A DNA stretch of 64,000 nucleotides from Chthonomonas sp. (GTDB lineage Bacteria; Armatimonadota; Fimbriimonadia; Fimbriimonadales; Fimbriimonadaceae). Numbering within the stretch: position 1 is the stretch's first letter; every line of letters starts with the position of its first letter. The position numbers and the translations under genes were made by a program. Shown here in pieces: positions 44,613 to 52,402 of the stretch. The stretch lies in contig JAEURP010000007.1 of assembly GCA_016788585.1 (NCBI GenBank), positions 188,001 through 252,000 on the forward strand, given 5' to 3'. A model generated the notes under the pieces. The model saw nothing but the letters and a program-made list of their open reading frames with translations. It had not been told where the DNA came from and did not search any database.

Positions 44613-44930
44613 ATGGCAAATGCATTGCTAGTCATCTTGGGCCTCGCTATGGTAGGAGTGATCTGGGTTGCGATCAAAGCTAGGGAGCCATTGCGTAATC
44701 CCGAGCTGATGAAGGAACTACTTGACGCCGATCGCGGGATGAAGGCTCGTGTGGGTGACGGTAGAGTGGTTTCAGAAGATCATGCAATGGACATTGGATT
44801 ACCCGAGGATTACAAAACGCCAGCGGAGTTTCCGCCCGGCATCGATGACAAAGGGAATGCCCAACATGTGAGTTGGGAGCGGCTCCGCGGCGAGGGACAC
44901 CCGATTCGCACGGAAGACCAAGACTCATAA
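44613..44930 (+). CDS. Small membrane-anchored hypothetical protein
   Basis: A 105-residue protein with one N-terminal helix (ALLVILGLAMVGVIWVAI) and a charged soluble part (NPELMKELLDADRGMKARVG, DIGLPEDYKTPAEFPPGIDDKG). No family recognised. ATG 44613 follows the previous stop by 5 nt; a TTG at 44604 that overlaps the TGA is a possible alternative. It precedes the tRNA-Pro promoter. Confidence 0.6.
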   Translation: MANALLVILGLAMVGVIWVAIKAREPLRNPELMKELLDADRGMKARVGDGRVVSEDHAMDIGLPEDYKTPAEFPPGIDDKGNAQHVSWERLRGEGHPIRTEDQDS

Positions 44931-44946
44931 GCAAGACGCGCTAAGG

Positions 44947-44952
44947 TACAAT
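44947..44952 (+). promoter_or_regulatory. -10 box (TACAAT) of tRNA-Pro
   Basis: TACAAT ends 11 nt before the mature 5' end of the tRNA. The tRNA-Met gene has TAGACT in exactly the same position. Confidence 0.5.
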
Positions 44953-44963
44953 TCTTGCTCCGT

Positions 44964-45040
44964 CGGGGTGTAGCTCAGCTTGGTAGAGCGCGTGCTTTGG
45001 GAGCATGAGGCCGCAGGTTCGAATCCTGTCGCCCCGACCA
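44964..45040 (+). tRNA. tRNA-Pro (anticodon TGG)
   Basis: The cloverleaf is complete. CGGGGTG pairs with CGCCCCG in the acceptor stem, the D arm is GCTC...GAGC, the anticodon stem CGTGC/GCATG encloses TTTGGGA, and the T arm is CAGGTTCGAATCCTG. Discriminator A and an encoded CCA end the gene. TGG reads CCA and most other proline codons. Confidence 0.96.
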
Positions 45041-45086
45041 TCCGTTCGGAACGACCTGGTTTTGCTGGTCGTATTAACGTAAAGCT

Positions 45087-45593
45087 ATGAAAGCCCCATT
45101 GTTTGCCCTCGCCGCTCTGCTCATCGCGCCCGCCATGGCGCAAACCCCACCGGCCAGCGAATTCGTCGGCAAGCCGATGCCGGCCTTCACGATGAAGGGA
45201 CTTGATGGCAAAACGCACTCGAACGCGACCCTAAAAGGCAAAGTTGTTGTTCTTGACTTCTGGGCCACTTGGTGCGGGCCGTGCAAGGCCATTTCGCCAA
45301 TGATCGAGAAGTTGCACAAGGCCTACAAGGGCAAGCCAGTTGCCATCTTTGGTGCAAATGTCTGGGAGCGCGGCGACAAGACTGGTGCTAAGGCCAAGGC
45401 CTATTCCAAGGAGCACAAGTACACGTATCCGATGACTATAGGCAATGAGGCCCTCGCGACTAAGTTAAAAATCCAAGGCATCCCGACACTCGTTGTGATG
45501 GATAAGAAGGGTGTGATCCGCAATTTCTATCTCGGGTTTGATCCCGCCAATGAGGCAAAGCTTAGAAAGGTAATCGACGGCTTACTAAAGTAG
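45087..45593 (+). CDS. TlpA/ResA-like exported thioredoxin
   Basis: A 168-residue thiol-disulfide oxidoreductase. The signal peptide ([19 protein letters not shown]) is followed by a thioredoxin fold with [17 protein letters not shown], the active site [14 protein letters not shown] and [14 protein letters not shown] with the cis-Pro. Such proteins reduce disulfides outside the cytoplasm, for instance in cytochrome maturation; no partner gene adjoins. Start chosen at the first ATG, which gives the signal peptide. Confidence 0.92.
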   Translation: MKAPLFALAALLIAPAMAQTPPASEFVGKPMPAFTMKGLDGKTHSNATLKGKVVVLDFWATWCGPCKAISPMIEKLHKAYKGKPVAIFGANVWERGDKTGAKAKAYSKEHKYTYPMTIGNEALATKLKIQGIPTLVVMDKKGVIRNFYLGFDPANEAKLRKVIDGLLK

Positions 45594-45606
45594 TTGGGCT
45601 CCTTTT

Positions 45607-46290
45607 TCAGATAGGTACAGGATTGGCAGCCCGTACGTCGAGAAACTTCGCGAAGTGCAGGAGGGGTTCTATGTTTGGAAGCTGGAGTCCGATCGCATCT
45701 AACATGGAGTTGTGCTCTATCTCGGCAACGGCTAGTTGCAGTGGCCAAGGATCATGCTGAATATCGCCCCTAAGTACGCGGCCGCGCCTTTGTGAGAAGA
45801 GACAGTAGCGCTCCGTTAGAAACTCCTCTAAACTTCCTGCTAAGGCCCGAAATGGTTCACTGGTGGGCCGGTATCCGATTTCGAGTTTCGCGTGTGGAGC
45901 TCCTCGATGATAACGAGTGCTTGAGTACCCAATCGCATCTTCACAATGGGCGACAGCCATGACGGCATCGAAGTAGGGTAGCCCAAAAGTGAAGCGGGCG
46001 CCCCGTACCGTGAGCCAGCTTTCGGCATCGAGGCTGAAAAACCATACACCCCTCTTGTCATGATGCTTAACGTACGTGCGAACGTTGAGTTCGGGAAACG
46101 ACATCGCCTTCGGGAAGAGTGGATGCTTGACGCCCGTCATGTGAAACGGGACGATTGCAATCCAAGCCTGGCCATCGTACGTGTCGATTTCCAGAGGCTC
46201 TGGAATGAGAGGACGTAAATCCGAGACACCGATTGGCCAATGCGCAAAGAGCAGGTCGTGCCACTTCATCTGGATTGGAAACCGGCTCAT
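45607..46290 (-). CDS. DUF2071 (YqjF-like) protein
   Basis: A 227-residue cytoplasmic protein. The family signature is complete: MKWHDLLFAHWPIGVSDLRPLIP, IDTYDGQAWIAIVPFHMTGV, FPELNVRTYVKHHDKRGVWFFSLDAES and ARFTFGLPYF. DUF2071/YqjF proteins have an acetoacetate-decarboxylase-like fold and no settled function. It is convergent with the thioredoxin gene (13 nt apart) and divergent from the pyrophosphatase gene. Confidence 0.92.
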   Translation of the reverse strand: MSRFPIQMKWHDLLFAHWPIGVSDLRPLIPEPLEIDTYDGQAWIAIVPFHMTGVKHPLFPKAMSFPELNVRTYVKHHDKRGVWFFSLDAESWLTVRGARFTFGLPYFDAVMAVAHCEDAIGYSSTRYHRGAPHAKLEIGYRPTSEPFRALAGSLEEFLTERYCLFSQRRGRVLRGDIQHDPWPLQLAVAEIEHNSMLDAIGLQLPNIEPLLHFAKFLDVRAANPVPI

Positions 46291-46404
46291 CCTAGGTCAG
46301 CCCTACGCTCTCCAACGCTGAAAGGTTGCAATTCTGGTATCTTATGCGCGTTTGCTGACGCGCCGATTGGCGCGCCTGCAATTTAGGGGGTCCCCAAAAC
46401 CGGA

Positions 46405-49400
46405 ATGATTTCGAAACAAAAGAACGACTATAAGCCAGCCCAAGGAATCGGGCGGCTGTTCAGTGTGCTTCTCGCTTTCGCTGCAATGCTCGTGCCTTCG
46501 ATGGCATTCGCATCGGGCGGAGAGAATGTTCACCTAGAATTTGCTCCAAGCGACATGTACTTCTTGTATGCGTCGCTTCTTTTTGGCATTATCGCCGTTG
46601 CCGCTGGTTTCTACTACCGCGCCAAGGTCACTGCCGTTGATCCTGGTGATGAGAAGATGCAGGAAGTTGGCAAGGCGATCCGCGATGGCGCCTTGGCCTA
46701 CCTGCAAACGCAAGGAAAGACGATTGCGATCTTTATCCTGCTTTTGGGTGCTGGCCTTTATGCGCTTTATGCACCGAAGTATGAACCGATGGTGGCGCTT
46801 GCCTTGGTTGTCTGCTTTGTTCTCGGCGTGGCCGCAAGCTATATTGCTGGCTATGTCGGCATGGACATGGCGGTCAAGGCAAACATGCGAACCGCTGCCT
46901 CGGCTCTGACGAGCTACAAGAAGGCTACGGAGGTTGCATTCCACGCAGGTGCGGTTGCTGGTCTATTGACCGTTGGCATGGGTCTCCTTGGCGCCACCCT
47001 TATTTTCATCGCTTCACCGCAGAACGCTATGAAGCTGCTTGTTGGCTTCGGCTTCGGTGGATCGCTCGCCGCGCTCTTCATGCGTGTTGGTGGCGGTATC
47101 TACACCAAGGCTGCCGACGTCGGTGCTGACCTCGTAGGTAAGGTCGAAGCCGGTATCCCCGAGGACGACGAGCGGAACCCAGCTGTGATCGCCGACAACG
47201 TTGGTGACAATGTTGGCGACTGCGCTGGCATGGCCGCCGACGTTTTCGAATCGTACGAAGTAACCCTCGTCGCTGCCATTGTTCTTGGTGCCGCGACGGC
47301 CGCAATCTTCCCGACTGCGGTTTGGATGAAACTCATTCTGTTTGCCCTAATGGCGCGCGGAGTTGGAGTCATTGCCTCGATCTTTGGCATTGCTATGGTC
47401 AAGGGTACGGATGACGTCGATGCTGATCCTTTGAAGCCAATTCAGAAGGGCTTCAAGGCTTCGGCTGTTGCCGCTGCGGTCTTAACGGCTGTCGTCGCTT
47501 ATATGATGATGGGCGGCATGCCATCGATGTCACCGGAGATTCAAGCCTCGACGCTGACATCGGTTCAGAAGTACCAGCGAGCCGAGCAAGGCCCCATCCG
47601 ATCGGTTCAGAACGAATTGGCTGGCAAGCTCAGTTCGGTCAAGACTGAACTGAACACCATCATCGTGGACATCGCCAAGAAGTCCTACAAGGGCGACACC
47701 AAGTTGGTTACGGCAGACGATGTCATGAAGGACAGCCGAACCGCTGGTCTTATGAGCCAATTCGGATTCAATACGCTTGCTGCTAGCGCAGTCAAGGGTG
47801 CAGAAACCGCTGAGCAGAAGGAGCAATTCTTCACGCCGGAAGAGTTTAAGACCGGCGTTGTTGCCAGTGTTGTCGGAAAAGAAATCAAGGCCGGCGATAA
47901 GGTTGTTGCAACCGCTCAAGACGTGACTAAGGAACTCGTCGCTGAAGATCCGCGCATCATCGAGATGGCTAAGTCGCAGGAGATGCCGATCGATCAGTTC
48001 CGCGAGGGTGTTGTTTCCCAAGCTGTCGCGATCGATCCCTCAGTTCCGCAGCCCGACATCCCAAAGATGGACGGCTACTCCAAGCTAGACTGGAACGATC
48101 CGCGAATCAAGGACTACACGGTGGCGATTACTTCCGGCTTTGGCGCCCCGCCAACCTTGGACAGCTTTGTCACTAAGTACAAGAATCCGAAGCCTGAAGA
48201 CGAATTCGTCGTTTACAAGCTGAAAATCACTCAGACCCCAGCTGCGACAGGCCCCGAAAAGCCAAAGGCAATGGTTCAAACCATCTACTACGGCCCGATC
48301 GGAAAGAAGGCGGCTGATGATCAGATCAACCAAGCTGTTCAGCAGCAAGGTCAGAATCTTAAAGTTGAAAAGCTCGCCCTGTTCCCAACTGAGTTCCTAA
48401 TCAACAAGGACGGAAAGCTGGCGCTGGGCGTGGTTACCAAGTCTAAGTCCGGAGTAGCCGGAGTAGTGGAGCAGGGAACCGTCAATATGACGAATCCTCA
48501 ACGCATCAGCGGCTTTGCCGGCCTCCAGTACTACAAGGAAGCAAAGTCGGTCGTCGAGGCCGCACAAGCAAACCCGGCTTCTGGCATCCGTCCGCAGACC
48601 GCTGAGTTTGGAATTAGCCAAACTCAAACGGCCGACTGGTGGAAATTCTTCGCTTGCATCTTCTTCGGCATTCTCATGGCCTTTGCCTTTGAGCAACTCA
48701 CTGATTACTATGTGAGTACCCACCGCAAGCCGACGCAAGAAGTTGCCGATGTCGCTTCCGCTGGCCCTGCCCCGATGATCATCCAAGGCTTCGCCCTTGG
48801 TGCTGAGTCGAGCGTGTTCTCGGTCTTTGCGATCGTAATCTCGCTAATGATGCCGATCTGGATCTTCCCGCCGGCAGAATATGGTGGCTATGTGCTGAGC
48901 TTCTATGGCATCGCACTGGTCGGCCTTGGCCTGTTGACGACGACTGGTTACATCCTCGCGATGGATACCTTTGGTCCGATTAGCGATAATGCGCAAGGCG
49001 TCTTTGAGATGTCTGGCGCTGGCCACACGCATCCTGAAGCAGCGCTTGCTGTTCAGCGACTCGATGCAGCCGGTAACACGACCAAGGCGCTTACCAAGGG
49101 CTTCGCTATCGCGACAGCCGTGGTTGCTGCGGTTGCTCTGTTCCACAGCTACATCGAAGCTTCGATGCTCACTTCGTCGGGAATGCCGCTCGAACTGCCG
49201 CACATCTTCATCGGTCTTCTGATCGGTGGCGCGGCACCGTTCCTGTTCTGTGCGTTCTTGATTAACGCCGTCGGTCGAGCTTCGTTCGAGTTGATCGGTG
49301 AAGTCCGACGCCAATTCGCTGCCGATCCTGGCATCATGAAGCGCGAAAGCAAGCCCGATTACGGCGCATGCGTTGCGATCGTGACACGAGCGGCTCAGCG

Positions 49401-49923
49401 CGAACTCATCGGTCCCGGTATCCTCGCCATCGCGCTTCCATTGCTGGTCGTTTTCGGCCTGGCCATTGGAGCCGAGACAGTGAACGTCGGTGGACAAGAA
49501 TACAACCTCGCCGGTGCGCAAGCACTGGGTGGCTTCCTTGCCGGAACAATCCTCTCAGGTCAGCTTATGGCCGTGCTGCTTGCTAACTCGGGCGGCATTT
49601 GGGATAACGCCAAGAAGATCATCGAAGATGGTCTTCACGGAGGCAAGGGAACCGAAGCTCACAAGGCAGGTGTCGTTTGCGACACCGTCGGCGATCCGTT
49701 CAAGGATACGGCTGGCCCAGCGCTTAACCCGCTGATCAAGGTGATGAACCTCATTGCCCTGCTTCTCGCTCCTTACGTGATCTTCCCAGGTAACGACACC
49801 GTCCGCTATGTTGGCGCCGGCGTCTCCTTGGTCGCCCTCTACTTCGCGTTCTACGTGAGCAAGAAGGGCAGCCTCGCCTCGGGTATGGCAAGCGTCAAGG
49901 CCGAGACCGAAGCCCAAAGCTAA
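46405..49923 (+). CDS. hppA: Membrane-bound proton pyrophosphatase with large insertion
   Basis: An ion-pumping pyrophosphatase of 1172 residues against about 700 in typical members. The substrate motif DVGADLVGKVEAGIPEDD, then DNVGDNVGDCAGMAADVFE, is at residues 238-282, and DTVGDPFKDTAGPALNPLIK is near 1093. GNTTKALTKGF (Lys894) is the pattern of potassium-independent, proton-pumping enzymes. Residues about 373-743 are extra: a hydrophilic Lys/Glu/Gln/Pro-rich segment between two membrane helices (VLTAVVAYMMMGG and WWKFFACIFFGILMAFAF), on the side opposite the catalytic site. The N-terminus has a signal-like helix before SGGENVHLEF. A terminator follows. Confidence 0.95.
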   Translation: MISKQKNDYKPAQGIGRLFSVLLAFAAMLVPSMAFASGGENVHLEFAPSDMYFLYASLLFGIIAVAAGFYYRAKVTAVDPGDEKMQEVGKAIRDGALAYLQTQGKTIAIFILLLGAGLYALYAPKYEPMVALALVVCFVLGVAASYIAGYVGMDMAVKANMRTAASALTSYKKATEVAFHAGAVAGLLTVGMGLLGATLIFIASPQNAMKLLVGFGFGGSLAALFMRVGGGIYTKAADVGADLVGKVEAGIPEDDERNPAVIADNVGDNVGDCAGMAADVFESYEVTLVAAIVLGAATAAIFPTAVWMKLILFALMARGVGVIASIFGIAMVKGTDDVDADPLKPIQKGFKASAVAAAVLTAVVAYMMMGGMPSMSPEIQASTLTSVQKYQRAEQGPIRSVQNELAGKLSSVKTELNTIIVDIAKKSYKGDTKLVTADDVMKDSRTAGLMSQFGFNTLAASAVKGAETAEQKEQFFTPEEFKTGVVASVVGKEIKAGDKVVATAQDVTKELVAEDPRIIEMAKSQEMPIDQFREGVVSQAVAIDPSVPQPDIPKMDGYSKLDWNDPRIKDYTVAITSGFGAPPTLDSFVTKYKNPKPEDEFVVYKLKITQTPAATGPEKPKAMVQTIYYGPIGKKAADDQINQAVQQQGQNLKVEKLALFPTEFLINKDGKLALGVVTKSKSGVAGVVEQGTVNMTNPQRISGFAGLQYYKEAKSVVEAAQANPASGIRPQTAEFGISQTQTADWWKFFACIFFGILMAFAFEQLTDYYVSTHRKPTQEVADVASAGPAPMIIQGFALGAESSVFSVFAIVISLMMPIWIFPPAEYGGYVLSFYGIALVGLGLLTTTGYILAMDTFGPISDNAQGVFEMSGAGHTHPEAALAVQRLDAAGNTTKALTKGFAIATAVVAAVALFHSYIEASMLTSSGMPLELPHIFIGLLIGGAAPFLFCAFLINAVGRASFELIGEVRRQFAADPGIMKRESKPDYGACVAIVTRAAQRELIGPGILAIALPLLVVFGLAIGAETVNVGGQEYNLAGAQALGGFLAGTILSGQLMAVLLANSGGIWDNAKKIIEDGLHGGKGTEAHKAGVVCDTVGDPFKDTAGPALNPLIKVMNLIALLLAPYVIFPGNDTVRYVGAGVSLVALYFAFYVSKKGSLASGMASVKAETEAQS

Positions 49924-49941
49924 GGCTTATCGATCAAAATG

Positions 49942-49969
49942 AGGGCCTCCTGCAACTGCAGGGGGCCTT
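49942..49969 (+). terminator. Intrinsic terminator after hppA
   Basis: AGGGCCTCCTGCA pairs with TGCAGGGGGCCTT over 13 positions with one T-G wobble and a tight loop, followed by a T-rich stretch. Confidence 0.8.
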
Positions 49970-50028
49970 TGCTTTGAAGTGCGGCGAGCCATCGTCGCAT
50001 GTTTGCATCGTCGGGAACAAAGCTAGAG

Positions 50029-50054
50029 ACAAATTTGTTTATTTGCATATGCAA
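50029..50054 (+). promoter_or_regulatory. Two short palindromes before the MhqO-like gene
   Basis: ACAAATTTGT (50029-50038) and TTGCATATGCAA (50043-50054) are perfect palindromes 4 nt apart; the second overlaps the ATG at 50049. They could form an operator for a repressor encoded elsewhere. Confidence 0.4.
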
Positions 50055-51005
50055 CAAAATGTGACTGGACTTCACCACGTGACGGCCATGAGCAGCCATC
50101 CGCAGCGAAACGTGGACTTCTACCACGGCGTCCTCGGCCTGCGACTCGTCAAGGTCTCGGTGAATCAGGACGACCCGGACACTTATCACCTTTTCTACGG
50201 CGACGGCAAGGGCACGCCTGGCTCGGCGATCACATTCTTCCCGTGGATGAACATGCGCCCCGGCTACGTCGGTGCACGTCAGGTTGGTGTCACAGCGTTT
50301 AGCGTCCCCAAGACCTCCATTCCGTTTTGGAAGACGCGTCTTGAGGAAGCTGGCCTCCACCCTCAGCAGGAAGAGCGCTTCGGTGACCCGGTGCTTCTCT
50401 TTTCCGACCCGGATAGCCTGTTGCTCGAGATCGTCGGTACGACGAATGACCCACGTCCCGCTTGGGCCGAGAGCCATGTGCCGCAAGAACATGGCATTCA
50501 TGGCTTCCACAGAGTTGACCTCTGGGAGAAGGAGGTCGGGCCAACCCGGGAGTTCTTGACCAATGTTTTCAAGGCGACCCAAGCCGAGCAAGATGGCGAC
50601 CGGACGCGCTTCGTGTTTGGCGATGGATTGCCGGGGCAAGTCGTGGACGTCATCGAGTTGCCGGGCCGACCTAGTGGGCACATGGGCGTTGGCACCGTGC
50701 ACCATGTCGCGTTCCGAACTCCGACGCCCGAGAACGAAATCGCCACGCGCGAGGCCGTCGTCGCCAGCGGTTTGCAGCCAACTGAGGTGATAGACCGCTT
50801 CTGGTTCAAGAGCGTGTACTTCCGTGAGCCGGGCGGGGTGCTGTTTGAGCTCGCAACCGACACGCCGGGGTTCGATGTAGACGAGCACGCCGAAAAGCTC
50901 GGCGAGAAGCTCATCCTGCCGCCATGGCTGGAGGCGCGAAGGTCGTTGCTCGAGAAGAGCCTGGTTCACTTCGAGTTGCCAAACGGAGTATCGTTCCCGG
51001 TATGA
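50049..51005 (+). CDS. Glyoxalase-fold ring-cleaving dioxygenase, MhqO-like
   Basis: A 318-residue protein with two vicinal-oxygen-chelate units. VTGLHHVTAMSSHPQRNVDFYHGVLGLRLVK, with the first metal His, opens the N-terminal unit, and GIHGFHRVDLWEKE opens the second; VHHVAFRTP and VLFELATDTPGF complete the metal site with a Glu. The family includes MhqO/LinE-type enzymes acting on hydroquinones and catechols. ATG 50049 is chosen for the family N-terminus. It overlaps the hydrolase gene by ATGA. Confidence 0.9.
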   Translation: MQQNVTGLHHVTAMSSHPQRNVDFYHGVLGLRLVKVSVNQDDPDTYHLFYGDGKGTPGSAITFFPWMNMRPGYVGARQVGVTAFSVPKTSIPFWKTRLEEAGLHPQQEERFGDPVLLFSDPDSLLLEIVGTTNDPRPAWAESHVPQEHGIHGFHRVDLWEKEVGPTREFLTNVFKATQAEQDGDRTRFVFGDGLPGQVVDVIELPGRPSGHMGVGTVHHVAFRTPTPENEIATREAVVASGLQPTEVIDRFWFKSVYFREPGGVLFELATDTPGFDVDEHAEKLGEKLILPPWLEARRSLLEKSLVHFELPNGVSFPV

Positions 51006-51595
51006 GCTTTATCACGCATGCGGAACGGACCGATGGGCGCATTATTCTCGGCTTTCATGGCACGGGCGGCGACGAGTTGCAAATGCTCGGCATCGTCCGC
51101 GCCATAGATCCCAATGCGGCCTACTTTTCCCCTCGAGGCAAGGCCCTCGAGGGCGGCGTTCACGCTCGCTACTTCCGTCGTTTCGAGGAGGGGGTTCTTG
51201 ATATTCCCGACCTCATGGAGAAGGCCGCGGAATTGGCAGAGTGGCTGCCTGGCGCGTTGGAAAAGCTCGATATGGATAGCCGCCCGAGAACATCGGTGGG
51301 TTACTCCAATGGGGCTACGATCTCTTCGGCCTTGCTCCTGCTTTATCCTGACCTGCTCGATCAAGTCATCCTTCTTCGCCCGATGGTTCCGTTCGTGCCC
51401 GAGGTCGCGCCGGACCTTACCGGAAGGCGCGTGCTAATTTGCGCCTCGCCAACGGACCAAATAACGCCATTTGAGGGCGGGGAAGAGCTGGCGCGTATGC
51501 TCGAAAGCTTCGGTGCCGAAGTCATATTCGCTGCTGTACCCGGCGGGCATGGACTGGGGCAACCTGATATTGAAGCGGCACAGAACTTTCTGTGA
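51002..51595 (+). CDS. Alpha/beta-hydrolase, MhqD-like carboxylesterase
   Basis: A 197-residue esterase of the phospholipase/carboxylesterase family. LGFHGTGGDE holds the oxyanion loop, GYSNGAT the nucleophile Ser, ASPTDQITPFEGG the Asp and VPGGHGLGQPD the His. In Bacillus subtilis the similar mhqE-mhqD pair (dioxygenase plus hydrolase) protects against catechols and quinones, and the ATGA overlap with an MhqO-like gene repeats that pairing. The substrate is not known. It is convergent with the kinase gene, 3 nt apart. Confidence 0.88.
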   Translation: MSFITHAERTDGRIILGFHGTGGDELQMLGIVRAIDPNAAYFSPRGKALEGGVHARYFRRFEEGVLDIPDLMEKAAELAEWLPGALEKLDMDSRPRTSVGYSNGATISSALLLLYPDLLDQVILLRPMVPFVPEVAPDLTGRRVLICASPTDQITPFEGGEELARMLESFGAEVIFAAVPGGHGLGQPDIEAAQNFL

Positions 51596-51598
51596 TCG

Positions 51599-52402
51599 CT
51601 AGGCATGCTCGTCCGCGACGAAGAGCTTTGGAAGTGTGCCGGCATCTGTACTCCCCGGGAAGGCATATTCGGGATAAGCTGATGCTAGCTTACGGATGTC
51701 GATTCCAATAGGCATGATGCTCTCGTCAGCCTGATAGCCAAGCGTGTAGTTTTCACGCTTTAATTCATCGATAAGAGACGGGAGGTCCAAGAATCCGGAA
51801 GAGTAATCGGAAACCAAGTGGGCCAGCATGCGCGTGAAGAGGGCTCTCCGGTAGGTGAAGTCAACGACGACGTCTGCATTCTGCCGAGATGGCGCGACAA
51901 AAATGTGATAGCTCGGGCGGACGAACCGCTGGTAGCGGTCAACAATCTCGTTGACGCCATGTTCGCGTTCGCTGACATCCCGCAGAATGCGCCCCAGAAG
52001 TCTCTGATCATCGGCAACATCGAGGAAACAGGCCATGTCCATCAGGTCGACGACGGGTGAAGAGAGAACGAAGAGCCCCTCGATGATGATCACCGGTTTT
52101 GGAGTTATTCGAATCGCCTCGACCTGCTGAGTCCGTTTGGCAAAGTCGTAGCTGGGCGTCATGACCGCCTCCCCCGACTTCAACTGTTTCAAGTGATCCA
52201 CTAGCAGATCGAGATCGAGGTGATTAGGGTGATCGAAATTGAGGTCCTGGACACTGCGGTATTCGCTGGACCGAAAATACTGATCCATGGAAATGACGGC
52301 TGCATTTTCCTGCCCCGCCATGGTGCACACTTGCCGAGCAAGGTAGGTCTTTCCCGATCCCGAGCCGCCAGCAATTCCCAGAAAGACCGTTTCTTTGGTC
52401 AT
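51599..52402 (-). CDS. Uridine kinase-like P-loop kinase
   Basis: A 267-residue kinase. The Walker A loop is GIAGGSGSGKTYLARQV and ISMDQYFRS and NFDHPNHLDLDLLVDHL are the uridine/cytidine kinase signature; VIIIEGLFVLSSP and CFLDVADDQRLLGRILRD follow. The N-terminal 200 residues match Udk; the last 70 (LGYQADESIMPIGIDIRKLASAYPE) are an additional part I do not recognise. It overlaps the acyl-CoA dehydrogenase gene by ATGA, so both are expressed together, although the functions are unrelated. Confidence 0.85.
   Translation of the reverse strand: MTKETVFLGIAGGSGSGKTYLARQVCTMAGQENAAVISMDQYFRSSEYRSVQDLNFDHPNHLDLDLLVDHLKQLKSGEAVMTPSYDFAKRTQQVEAIRITPKPVIIIEGLFVLSSPVVDLMDMACFLDVADDQRLLGRILRDVSEREHGVNEIVDRYQRFVRPSYHIFVAPSRQNADVVVDFTYRRALFTRMLAHLVSDYSSGFLDLPSLIDELKRENYTLGYQADESIMPIGIDIRKLASAYPEYAFPGSTDAGTLPKLFVADEHA

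Noticed and set aside
49920-50969. 349-codon open frame opposite the dioxygenase gene
   Set aside because: The plus strand encodes a complete glyoxalase-fold enzyme with good motifs; the antisense frame has none.
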